Source of the DNA: Nocardioides panaciterrulae
GTDB taxonomy: Bacteria; Actinomycetota; Actinomycetes; Propionibacteriales; Nocardioidaceae
Reading direction: 5' to 3'
NCBI RefSeq assembly: GCF_013409645.1
Contig: NZ_JACCBG010000001.1
Location: 3,222,001-3,286,000, forward strand
DNA length: 64,000 bases
Shown: positions 49,690 to 56,933 of the stretch, in pieces
Position numbering within the stretch: the stretch's first letter is position 1
How the letters are laid out: each line of letters opens with the position of its first letter
Position numbers and translations under genes: made by a program
The notes under the pieces: generated by a model
Told to the model about the DNA's origin: nothing
Seen by the model: only the letters and a program-made list of their open reading frames with translations
Databases searched by the model: none

Positions 49690-50145
49690 GCGGAAGGCGC
49701 CGGGCACGGTGCCGACCACCTCGAACCCCAGCGAGCGCCACAGCGCGACCGCGGCGGTGTTGGTCTCGACCACCGCGTTGAACTGGATGCCGCGGTAGCC
49801 GCGCCCGCGGTGCCAGGCCACCGCGTGCTCCCCCAGCGCCCGGCCGACGCCGCGGCCGCGGGCCTCCGGCGCGACCATGAACGACGCGGTGCCGACGTGG
49901 TCGCCGTGCCCGGGCCGGTTCGGGCCCATCTTGGCGCTGCCGAGGATCCGGCCGTCGTCCTCGAGCACCACGGTCTCGCCCGGCGGTCGCTCCATCCACC
50001 AGCCCCGACCGGTCTCGGCGGTGAGGTCGAGGGGGAACGCGTAGGTCTCCCCCTCCTGCACGGTCGCGTCGAAGAACGGCCAGATCCGCGGCCAGTCCTC
50101 GTCGGTCGCCGGGCGGATCCGCGGGTCGGGAACGCGGCCGCTCAC
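49636..50145 (-). CDS. GNAT-family N-acetyltransferase
   Basis: A 169-residue GNAT: IRPATDEDWPRIWPFFDATVQEGETYAFP at the start, VAPEARGRGVGRALGEHAVAWHRGRG (acetyl-CoA loop) and VETNTAAVALWRSLGFEVVGTVPGAF at the end. The pattern resembles phosphinothricin/methionine-sulfoximine acetyltransferase relatives. GTG 50145 overlaps the DinB stop (GTGA). Its last 54 bp overlap the convergent fusion gene. Confidence 0.85.
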   Translation of the reverse strand: MSGRVPDPRIRPATDEDWPRIWPFFDATVQEGETYAFPLDLTAETGRGWWMERPPGETVVLEDDGRILGSAKMGPNRPGHGDHVGTASFMVAPEARGRGVGRALGEHAVAWHRGRGYRGIQFNAVVETNTAAVALWRSLGFEVVGTVPGAFRSPAHGYVGLHVMHLPLA

Positions 50146-50663
50146 TCGCCCGTCCGCCCGTCGATCGACTCGCGGATCAGGTCGGCGTGGCCGTTGTGGC
50201 GGGCGTACTCCTCGACCATGTGCACGATGATCCAGCGCAGGCTGAACGCCAGCCCCTCCCGGCCGGTGCGCTGCGAGAGCGTCGCCCAGTCCTCGACCGC
50301 GGCGACCACGGCGTCGGAGGCCGTGCACGCCCGGTCGAACAGCCCCCGCAGGTCCTCGGGGCTGTCCGCCCCGGCGCTGTGCCAGTCCCAGTCGGCGTCG
50401 GCCCGCCAGTCCACCGACGCCCACGGCTCGGCGTACTCCCGGCCGAGGAAGACGCACTCGAACCACCAGTGCTCCACGAAGGCGAGGTGCTTGAGCATCC
50501 CGCCGAGGGTCATCGTCGAGGGGGCGTGCGTGGCGGCGAGCTGCTCGGCCGTCAGCCCCTCGGTCTTCAGCCGCAGGGTGTCGCGGTGGAAGTCCAGGAA
50601 GCCCACCAGCGTGGCCTTCTCGTCACCGGCCAGGGGCGGGTCGACGCGCTCGGAGGTGGTCAT
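50142..50663 (-). CDS. DinB/DUF664-family protein
   Basis: A 173-residue four-helix-bundle protein. Putative metal ligands are His in LGGMLKHLAFVEHWWFE and in VEEYARHNGHADLIRE, the usual DinB triad arrangement. Related proteins include thiol-dependent transferases (mycothiol or bacillithiol type), so a mycothiol-linked role is possible. ATG 50663 lies 6 nt after TAGCGT, and the gene is coupled to the acetyltransferase. Confidence 0.85.
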   Translation of the reverse strand: MTTSERVDPPLAGDEKATLVGFLDFHRDTLRLKTEGLTAEQLAATHAPSTMTLGGMLKHLAFVEHWWFECVFLGREYAEPWASVDWRADADWDWHSAGADSPEDLRGLFDRACTASDAVVAAVEDWATLSQRTGREGLAFSLRWIIVHMVEEYARHNGHADLIRESIDGRTGE

Positions 50664-50669
50664 GGCGCC

Positions 50670-50675
50670 ACGCTA
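50670..50675 (-). promoter_or_regulatory. Leaderless -10 TAGCGT
   Basis: TAGCGT on the minus strand, 6 nt before ATG 50663. Confidence 0.6.
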
Positions 50676-50743
50676 TGGGCGCGTCCCGACACCGAGCCAG
50701 CGGTTTCGCGGACAGCGGTGCGTCCCGGCCCCACAATCGGGGC

Positions 50744-51652
50744 ATGGTGGGATGGGGGATCTGGACGCTGCTGCTGGCGGTGCTGCTCGGTGGATGGGTG
50801 GCGCCCGCCGACACCCACTCGGCCAGTCCGGGTTCGGGCTCGTCCGCTGAGGCCTCGACCATGCCGTCTCCCGGGCCGGCGCCCGGGCCGGCGCACACGT
50901 CGTCGTCCGCGCCGCCGCTCGTCGCCCCGGCTGCGCCGCAGTCCTGGCACGGCTTCGCGCCGGACGCCGACGGCACCCTGGTCCGGATCGCCATCGACGA
51001 CGGGTACGGCAGCGCGATGCTCAGCCTCTCCAGCGACGGCCGCGTCGTGCGGGTGGGCGACACCTCGGTGAACGCCACCCGGGACGCGTTCGTGACCTGG
51101 CGGGTCTCCGGCGCGGGTCTGGACCGGGCGCTGGGTGAACTCGCCCGGCTCGGGATCCTCGACGCGGAGCCGGGGGCCTTCGGCCAGGGCGGGGTCACGC
51201 CGTCGGGCCGGTCGGTGGCGTTCTTCTTCGGCGCGGGGGGCGTGGTCTCCGGGTCGGAGGAGTCGCCCCGCTTCCCCTCGCTCTGGCGGACCGCCACCCG
51301 GCTGGCCGACCCCACGTCGTACGCCGACGACCTGGTGTCCGGTCCCGAACCGTGGGTGCCGGACGAGATCGGGCTGCTCTTCAGCCGGCCCGACGCCGCC
51401 AACCCCTACCCGATGGCCGCGTGGCCCTTCGACGAGCCGATCGAGCAGATGGCCGTCCCGGCCCCCGCGGGGTCGCCGGGCGAGCTCGCCGTGTGCCTGA
51501 GGGGCGAGGACGCCGCGAAGCTCTTCGCGGCGCTACCGGGCGGTGTGGTCGGCGTGTTCCGCTGGTCGGACGGCACCGCCACCTGGAGCGCGCGGGTGGA
51601 CGTGACGACGCCCGGCTACCGGCTCTACGGCAGCGGGTGCGACCCGGTCTAG
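50744..51652 (+). CDS. Exported protein of unknown function
   Basis: A 302-residue protein with a signal peptide or N-terminal anchor (VGWGIWTLLLAVLLGGWVAPA), a Ser/Pro/Ala-rich linker to about residue 65, and a globular domain (LVRIAIDDGYGSAMLSLSSDGRVVRVG; later VPDEIGLLFSRPDAANPYPMAAWPF). I recognise no family. ATG 50744 has a weak CACAAT-N6 arrangement upstream. Confidence 0.72.
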   Translation: MVGWGIWTLLLAVLLGGWVAPADTHSASPGSGSSAEASTMPSPGPAPGPAHTSSSAPPLVAPAAPQSWHGFAPDADGTLVRIAIDDGYGSAMLSLSSDGRVVRVGDTSVNATRDAFVTWRVSGAGLDRALGELARLGILDAEPGAFGQGGVTPSGRSVAFFFGAGGVVSGSEESPRFPSLWRTATRLADPTSYADDLVSGPEPWVPDEIGLLFSRPDAANPYPMAAWPFDEPIEQMAVPAPAGSPGELAVCLRGEDAAKLFAALPGGVVGVFRWSDGTATWSARVDVTTPGYRLYGSGCDPV

Positions 51653-51661
51653 CCGGCGAGG

Positions 51662-52426
51662 TCAGGGCGTGCGTTCGGCGAGGCAGTACGCCGGGCCGGC
51701 TGGTGGATGCAGCACCGTCCAGCCACGCGGGTCCGGGTCGAGCACAGTGGCGCCGAGCTCCTCGTGGCGTGCCGTCTCGGCGGCCCGGTCGGTGGTGGCG
51801 AGGCCGAGATGCGCCCGCACCGGGCCGGTCGGCTCCTCCAGCCGCCGCAGGAGGAACCGGATCGGCAGCCGGTCGTCGCGCCCGAGCCGCGCGAACTCGT
51901 CGTGCCCGTCCCGCCCGGTCAGCGCCCAGCCGGTCAGCTCGCTCCAGAAGCGGCACTCCCCGGCGTACGGCGACGCGGGGACGTCGAGACAGACCTGGTC
52001 GACCGCCGAGTGGTGCCCACCCGGCCAGCGGACCGGGCGCGGCCGCTGAGAGGCAGGTCCCCGGACCAGGCAGAAGACGAACCCGCCTGGGGACTCCAGG
52101 ACGAGGTAGCCCTGCGGCGGGCGGCCCACCACCCGGGCGCCGAGGGACCCGGCACGGCGGACGGCTCGGTCGAGGTCGACGACGTGCAGGTCGAGGTGGA
52201 TCCGGGACGCTCCGCCGCCCAGCCGCTGGACGCGCAGGTAGTCGTCGCCGTCCCCCGGCAGCAGCGTGACGAACTCACCGCGCTCGCCGCGCGCCGGCGA
52301 CCGGTCGTAGCCGGTCACGCCCTGCCAGAACGCCACCGCCCGCCCGTGCTCCTCGGGCGCGAGGTCCAGGAACGCGGTGATCCAGAAGGGCCCGACCGGC
52401 GTGGACGCGTCACAGGCAGTGGTCAC
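51662..52426 (-). CDS. Tandem VOC-domain protein
   Basis: A 254-residue protein with two VOC domains: residues about 10-125 (FWITAFLDLAPEEHGRAVAFWQGVTGY, ending ESPGGFVFCLVRGP) and 140-250 (VDQVCLDVPASPYAGECRFWSELTGW, ending HPPAGPAYCLAERTP). It probably binds a small hydrophobic ligand or metal-substrate complex. The start is uncertain: GTG 52426 (used here) or TTG 52432. Confidence 0.8.
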   Translation of the reverse strand: MTTACDASTPVGPFWITAFLDLAPEEHGRAVAFWQGVTGYDRSPARGERGEFVTLLPGDGDDYLRVQRLGGGASRIHLDLHVVDLDRAVRRAGSLGARVVGRPPQGYLVLESPGGFVFCLVRGPASQRPRPVRWPGGHHSAVDQVCLDVPASPYAGECRFWSELTGWALTGRDGHDEFARLGRDDRLPIRFLLRRLEEPTGPVRAHLGLATTDRAAETARHEELGATVLDPDPRGWTVLHPPAGPAYCLAERTP

Positions 52427-52461
52427 CGGCAAGCCGTCCGATCGCCCGGACCTGCCCGGAG

Positions 52462-52836
52462 TCAGCCGACCGGGTGGCAGTCGTTGCCGCAGCCGCCGGG
52501 CGCGGGCGGCCCGTCGGCGTGCGCGGCCGGCCGGTGCAGGACCGCGTGCGAGGGCACCACGCGGACGTCGTCGCCGTCCACCTCGGCGGTGCCGTCGACG
52601 AGCAGCGTGAAGCCGTGCTGCACCAGCGGCGGGAACAGCACGGTGACGTCCGGGTTCGAGCCGATGTTCGCGCACGAGCCCTTGCCCGGCCCGGAGACCA
52701 GCAGGGCGCCGTCGCGGACCCAGGGCTCGACGGTCACGGCCTTGACCCGCGCCTGGTCGGAGACGGTCAGCAGGTAGCCGGCGCCGAAGTCGCTCAGCGC
52801 CCTCGCCAGGTCGGCCACGTCGACGGGGATGCTCAT
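52462..52836 (-). CDS. Pyridoxamine 5'-phosphate oxidase-like (FMN split-barrel) protein
   Basis: A 124-residue split beta-barrel protein: YLLTVSDQARVKAVTVEP, LLVSGPGKGSCANIGSNPDVTVLFPP and DVRVVPSHAVLHRPA. Such small proteins bind FMN, F420 or haem. A Cys/His-containing C-terminus (CGNDCH) is unusual and could bind metal. ATG 52836 lies 6 nt after TAGCCT. Confidence 0.82.
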   Translation of the reverse strand: MSIPVDVADLARALSDFGAGYLLTVSDQARVKAVTVEPWVRDGALLVSGPGKGSCANIGSNPDVTVLFPPLVQHGFTLLVDGTAEVDGDDVRVVPSHAVLHRPAAHADGPPAPGGCGNDCHPVG

Positions 52837-52842
52837 GGCCCG

Positions 52843-52848
52843 AGGCTA
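52843..52848 (-). promoter_or_regulatory. Leaderless -10 TAGCCT
   Basis: TAGCCT-CGGGCC-ATG, the same 15 bases as at metB. Confidence 0.65.
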
Positions 52849-52859
52849 CGCCGCGGCCC

Positions 52860-53489
52860 TCAGCCCCGGTCGACCCACCGCGCGCCGGCCTCGACCGCGG
52901 TGGCGGTCCCACCGGTCAGCTCCGCCACCAGCGCGTGCAGCCGCTCGACCTCGGCCACCGGCACCCCGAGGCGAAGCACCACGGTCGCGGCGTACGTCGT
53001 GTCGAGGACCGCGATCCCCCGGGCCCGCAGGTCGCTCTCGACCCGGCCGGCGTCGGCGTGGCCGACCTCGAGCTCGAGCTCGCGGAGCAGGTCGCGGCGC
53101 AGCGTGCCGGTGGCGTCGAGACCGGCGCGTACGGCGTCGCCGTACGCCCGCACCAGCCCGCCGGCGCCGAGCAGCGTGCCGCCGAACCAGCGGGTGACCA
53201 CCGCGACCGCGTCGCTGACCCCGCGTCCGCGCAGCACCTCCAGCATCGGCGCGCCCGCGGTGCCGGCCGGCTCGCCGTCGTCGCTGGACCGCTCCACCGC
53301 GCCGTCCGGGCCGAGCACGAACGCCGAGCAGTGGTGCCGCGCGTCCCAGTGGGTGCGGCGCAGCCGGTCCACCACGGCCCGCGCGGACTCCTCGTCCTCG
53401 ACCCGGACCAGGGTGCAGAGGAACCGGGACCGCTTGACCTCGATCTCGGCCTCGCCGTCCCGCGCGAGGGTGAGGTAGGAGTCGGTCAC
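52860..53489 (-). CDS. YigZ/IMPACT-family protein
   Basis: A 209-residue UPF0029/YigZ protein: EVKRSRFLCTLVRVEDEE, HWDARHHCSAFVLGPDG, SDDGEPAGTAGAPMLEVL and VVTRWFGGTLLGAGGLVRAYGDAV are the family's conserved blocks, followed by a C-terminal DUF1949 domain. Members are linked to translation regulation. GTG 53489 overlaps the TauE stop (GTGA), so the two genes are coupled. Confidence 0.92.
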   Translation of the reverse strand: MTDSYLTLARDGEAEIEVKRSRFLCTLVRVEDEESARAVVDRLRRTHWDARHHCSAFVLGPDGAVERSSDDGEPAGTAGAPMLEVLRGRGVSDAVAVVTRWFGGTLLGAGGLVRAYGDAVRAGLDATGTLRRDLLRELELEVGHADAGRVESDLRARGIAVLDTTYAATVVLRLGVPVAEVERLHALVAELTGGTATAVEAGARWVDRG

Positions 53490-54265
53490 CACACCCCCGC
53501 GAGGCCCCCGCCGATGCGCACGATGAACGCGGTGACGACCGCGATGAAGAAGATCCGCACGAAGCGCGTGCCGCGGGCGACCGCCGTACGCGCACCGAGG
53601 TAGCCGCCGGCGAGGTTGCAGGCCCCCATCACCAGGCCGACCTTCCACAGCACCCCGCCCTGCGGGACGAAGATGCACAGCGCGGCCAGGTTCGTGGCCC
53701 AGTTGGCCAGGCGGGCCTTGGCCGAGGCCTCGAGGAAGGAGTAGCCGAGCAGGCCGACGAGCGTGAACACGAAGAAGCTGCCGGTGCCCGGGCCGAGCGC
53801 CCCGTCGTAGAACCCGATGCCCAGGCCGGTCAGCATCGCCGCCATCGTGTGCCGGTGACCGGAGAAGCGCAGCGCGGTGGTGCCGCCCAGGCTCGGCCGG
53901 AACAGCACGTAGCCGCCGACCAGGACCAGGGCCACCAGCACGAGCGGCTCGAAGGCGGCTTCCGGGATGTGGGCGGCGACCACCGCGCCGAGCGCCGAGC
54001 CGGCGAACGCCAGCAGCATCAGCGGGCCGAACGTGCGCGGGTCGGGCCGCACGCGCCGGTAGTAGGTCGCGCTGCTGACGCTGGTGCCGCAGATCGAGGC
54101 GAGCTTGTTGGTGCCGAGCACCTGCACGGGGCTCGCTCCCGGCAGCCCGAGCAGGATCGCCGGGAGCTGGATCAGGCCGCCGCCGCCCACCACCGCGTCG
54201 ACGAACCCGGCCATCAACCCCGCCCCACCCAGCAGCAACATCGTCGGAAGCGAGGGATCGACCAC
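53486..54265 (-). CDS. TauE/SafE-family permease
   Basis: A 259-residue membrane protein with about eight helices and the two TauE/SafE repeats: AGFVDAVVGGGGLIQLPAILL (N-terminal) and GFYDGALGPGTGSFFVFTLVGLLGY (second half). Family members export sulfite, sulfoacetate or other organic acids. GTG 54265 lies 6 nt after TAGGGT. It is divergent from an AraC-type regulator. Confidence 0.92.
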   Translation of the reverse strand: MVDPSLPTMLLLGGAGLMAGFVDAVVGGGGLIQLPAILLGLPGASPVQVLGTNKLASICGTSVSSATYYRRVRPDPRTFGPLMLLAFAGSALGAVVAAHIPEAAFEPLVLVALVLVGGYVLFRPSLGGTTALRFSGHRHTMAAMLTGLGIGFYDGALGPGTGSFFVFTLVGLLGYSFLEASAKARLANWATNLAALCIFVPQGGVLWKVGLVMGACNLAGGYLGARTAVARGTRFVRIFFIAVVTAFIVRIGGGLAGVW

Positions 54266-54271
54266 CGCGCC

Positions 54272-54277
54272 ACCCTA
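54272..54277 (-). promoter_or_regulatory. Leaderless -10 TAGGGT
   Basis: TAGGGT on the minus strand, 6 nt before GTG 54265. Confidence 0.6.
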
Positions 54278-54298
54278 GGTCGAGGGATACTGCTGGTG

Positions 54299-54760
54299 AT
54301 GACCAGCCTGCCGATCGAACGCCACCTGCTACGCGCCCGGGACCTCGCCGACCGTGCCTTCGCCGACGGCGTCGACGTCGAGGCGATGGCCGCCGCGGCC
54401 GGGCTCAGCCGCGCCCACTTCTCGCGGGCGTTCAAGCGGACCTTCGGCCAGTCGCCGCACGTCTACCTGCTCACCCGACGCCTGGAGCGCGCCGCGTCGC
54501 TGCTGCGGCACACCGACCGCTCGGTCGCCGAGGTGTGCATGGCCGTCGGGCTGACCAGTGTGGGCTCGTTCACCACCACCTTCTCGCGCACCTACGCGAT
54601 GAGCCCGACGGCCTACCGCGCGGCGTACCCCCCGGCGACGGCGTACGCCGTGGTCCCCGCCTGCGTCCGGCGACTGTACGGGCGGCCCGGCCACGTGCCC
54701 GTGCCACCCGCTTCCGATCCAGCACGTTCGGAGAAGACCGGGCCCGTTTCACGCGCCTAG
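54299..54760 (+). CDS. Short AraC-family regulator
   Basis: A 153-residue protein made almost only of the double helix-turn-helix AraC domain (residues 10-112: VEAMAAAAGLSRAHFSRAFKRTFGQSPHVYL and VAEVCMAVGLTSVGSFTTTFSRTYAMSPTAYR), with a short, possibly ligand-free tail. It is followed after 36 bp by a VOC gene, a recurrent AraC-VOC pairing, and is divergent from TauE. Confidence 0.87.
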   Translation: MTSLPIERHLLRARDLADRAFADGVDVEAMAAAAGLSRAHFSRAFKRTFGQSPHVYLLTRRLERAASLLRHTDRSVAEVCMAVGLTSVGSFTTTFSRTYAMSPTAYRAAYPPATAYAVVPACVRRLYGRPGHVPVPPASDPARSEKTGPVSRA

Positions 54761-54796
54761 TGTCGAGGTCGAAGACCTGCCAACGAGAGGAAGACC

Positions 54797-55222
54797 ATGA
54801 TCAAGCTCGACGCCGTCCAGATGTGGGTCCACGACCAGGACGAGGCCCTCGACTTCTACACCCGCAAGCTCGGCATGGAGCTGCGCCAGGACGTCACCCT
54901 GCCGGAGATGGGCGACTTCCGCTGGCTGACCGTCGGCACGCCCGACCAGGAGGTGGAGGTCGTGCTCATGTCGGTGCCCGGCCCACCCATGACCGACGAG
55001 GCGACCGGCCAGGAGATCCGGAGCCTGGTCGCCAAGGGGTTCGCCGGCACGCTGTTCCTCGGCACCGACGACTGTCAGCGCAGCTACGACGAGCTGACCG
55101 CCCGGGGCGTGGTCTTCACCCAGCCGCCGGAGGTGCGGCCCTACGGCATCGACGCGGGCTTCCGCGACCCCTCGGGCAACTCCGTGCGGCTCACCCAGAC
55201 CACCGGCGTGGCGGTGCCCTGA
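54797..55222 (+). CDS. VOC-family protein paired with AraC regulator
   Basis: A 141-residue VOC domain: AVQMWVHDQDEALDFYTRKLGMELRQDV at the start, FRWLTVGTPDQEVEVVLM and GFRDPSGNSVRLTQ at the end. AACGAGAGGAAG precedes ATG 54797. Likely co-transcribed with the AraC gene; a detoxifying or ligand-binding role is inferred. Confidence 0.85.
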   Translation: MIKLDAVQMWVHDQDEALDFYTRKLGMELRQDVTLPEMGDFRWLTVGTPDQEVEVVLMSVPGPPMTDEATGQEIRSLVAKGFAGTLFLGTDDCQRSYDELTARGVVFTQPPEVRPYGIDAGFRDPSGNSVRLTQTTGVAVP

Positions 55223-55258
55223 GCCGGTCCCCTGCCGGGGTCCCTGCCGAGCCGCGCC

Positions 55259-55264
55259 TAGGCT
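55259..55264 (+). promoter_or_regulatory. Leaderless -10 TAGGCT
   Basis: TAGGCT, 6 nt, then GTG 55271. Confidence 0.6.
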
Positions 55265-55270
55265 GGGGCG

Positions 55271-56122
55271 GTGCGGATCGTGTCCCTGCTGCCCTCGACC
55301 ACCGAGATCCTGTTCGCGATCGGGGCCGGCCCGGACGTGATCGGCGTGACCTTCGAGTGCGACCACCCGGCCGAGGCGCGGACCCGGCGGATCGTGTCGA
55401 CCTCGGCGATGCCGGCGGGGCTGACGCCGGCGGAGATCGACGCGTTCGTCAGCGGGGCGATGGCGCGGGGTGAGGACCTCTACCACCTCGACGCGGGCGC
55501 GCTGGCCGATCTGGACGCCGACCTCGTGGTGACCCAGGACCTGTGCGCGGTCTGCGCCGTCGACGTCTCGGTGGTCGACGACGCGCTGGCCCACCTGGGG
55601 TGCACCGCGGAGGTGCTCACGATCGACCCGCACACGATGGACGAGGTGTTCGGCTCGATCGAGGCGCTGGGCCGGGCCACCGGTCACGAGGCCGAGGCCA
55701 CGACGCTGGTGGGGTCGCTGCGGGGCCGGCTGGACGTCGTACGGCGCCGCGTCGCCGGCCGGTCGCGGCCCCGGGTGATGCTGCTGGAGTGGACCGACCC
55801 GCCGTTCGCGCCGGGCCACTGGGTGCCGGAGATGATCGAGGCGGCCGGCGGCACGCCGCTGCTGGCCGAGCCGGGCGCGAAGTCGCAGCGGGTGACCTGG
55901 CAGGCGGTGCACGCGGCCCGCCCCGAGGTTGTCGTGGTCGCGCCCTGCGGCTATGACCTCGCCGGCGCGACCGCGCTCGCCGACGACCTCGTCGCCTCGG
56001 GCGTCCTGCCCCCGGGCGTACCGGTGCACCCGGTCGACGCCAACGCCGCCTGGGCCCGCCCCGGCACTCGCCTCGTCGACGGCGTCGAGGAGCTCGCGGC
56101 GATCCTCCACCCCCATCGTTGA
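55271..56122 (+). CDS. BtuF-like cobalamin/iron-chelate-binding protein without signal peptide
   Basis: A 283-residue periplasmic-binding-protein fold of the BtuF/FhuD class: RIVSLLPSTTEILFAIGAGPDVIGVT, a central helix, and MLLEWTDPPFAPGHWVPEMIEAAGG. It starts directly at the domain with no signal peptide or lipobox, and no ABC permease or ATPase is near, so it may be a cytoplasmic corrinoid-binding protein. Its stop codon TGA is part of the first unit of the 22-bp repeat array. Confidence 0.83.
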   Translation: MRIVSLLPSTTEILFAIGAGPDVIGVTFECDHPAEARTRRIVSTSAMPAGLTPAEIDAFVSGAMARGEDLYHLDAGALADLDADLVVTQDLCAVCAVDVSVVDDALAHLGCTAEVLTIDPHTMDEVFGSIEALGRATGHEAEATTLVGSLRGRLDVVRRRVAGRSRPRVMLLEWTDPPFAPGHWVPEMIEAAGGTPLLAEPGAKSQRVTWQAVHAARPEVVVVAPCGYDLAGATALADDLVASGVLPPGVPVHPVDANAAWARPGTRLVDGVEELAAILHPHR

Positions 56123-56262
56123 GTTGGGCCCCGCACCGGGTTGAGTTGGGCCCCGCACCGCGTTGAGTTGGGCCCCGCACCGCGTTGAGTTGGGCCCCGC
56201 ACCGCGTTGAGTTGGGCCCCGCACCGCGTTGAGTTGGGCCCCGCACCGGGTTGAGTTGGGCC
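56118..56262 (+). repeat. 22-bp tandem array, seven units (array 1)
   Basis: Units begin at 56118, 56140, 56162, 56184, 56206, 56228 and 56250. Each starts GTTGAGTTGGGC, and the first six continue CCCGCACCGS; the seventh is partial. It starts inside the BtuF-like gene's last codons. Array 2 (56789-56931) carries the same core in the opposite orientation. Confidence 0.95.
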
Positions 56263-56389
56263 TTCCGCCGGGCAACTCGGCCGAGCGACCACAGCCGAGC
56301 GGGATGACGCTGCCGCCGGCCTCCTCCGCAGCCGGATGTCGGTGCTCCTCGGTAGACCTCCGGGCAGGTCGTCGGAAGCGGAGGTCGGG

Positions 56390-56776
56390 ATGGACGAGAT
56401 GACGCTGGTGGAGCAGCTCGAGGCGGAGCTGCGGGTGGTGGCCGACGCAGCGACGCTCCCGGGCAGGTCGGAGTGCCTGGCCTGCTACGTGGCGCGGATG
56501 CTCGAGGAGTTCGGCTGCAACACGACGCTGCGGTGGTCGCAGCGGTTCCGGGAGCTGAGATCCCCCACGGCCACCGGGCTGGAGCGACGGCTCGGCGGCA
56601 TGGGCGGATTCTGCGACTGCGAGATCTTCCTCAACGGCCTCCGGCTCGCTCGGCCGATGCTGGTCCGCGACGTGCACACCGACGAGGTCGAGCCACCCGA
56701 GGAGCTGCCCGCCTGCGCCGGCGTACGCCGTACCTCCACGCGCTGGTGCGCCAACTGGGAGCGCCACCAGTGCTGA
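56390..56776 (+). CDS. DUF2695-family Cys-rich protein between inverted arrays
   Basis: A 128-residue protein matching DUF2695 as I know it: SECLACYVARMLEEFGCNTTLRWSQRF and GGFCDCEIFLNGLRL, with several Cys residues (C-x2-C, CDC) that could bind metal. The function is unknown. GGAGG at 56380-56384 fixes ATG 56390; an earlier in-frame ATG at 56336 lacks one. It stands alone between two 7-unit repeat arrays in inverted orientation, which may mean that gene and arrays moved or act together. Confidence 0.8.
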   Translation: MDEMTLVEQLEAELRVVADAATLPGRSECLACYVARMLEEFGCNTTLRWSQRFRELRSPTATGLERRLGGMGGFCDCEIFLNGLRLARPMLVRDVHTDEVEPPEELPACAGVRRTSTRWCANWERHQC

Positions 56777-56788
56777 CCCGGCGGGAAG

Positions 56789-56931
56789 CCCAGCTCAACC
56801 CGACGCGAGGCCCAACTCAACCCGACGGGAAGCCCAACTCAACCCGGCGGGAAGCCCAACTCAACCCGGCGCGAGGCCCAACTCAACCCGGCGCGAGGCC
56901 CAACTCAACCCGGCGGGAGGGCCAACTCAAC
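56789..56931 (-). repeat. 22-bp tandem array, seven units, inverted (array 2)
   Basis: Units begin at 56789, 56811, 56833, 56855, 56877, 56899 and 56921. Each starts CCCAACTCAACC (one base changed in the first and last) and continues CGRCGSGARG. The core is the complement of array 1. It ends 2 bp before the stop codon of the VWA gene. Confidence 0.95.
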
Positions 56932-56933
56932 GT

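Noticed and set aside
56118..56931. The 22-bp arrays as a CRISPR array
   Set aside because: The parts between the cores are the same in every unit of an array, the period is too short for repeat plus spacer, and no cas gene is present.
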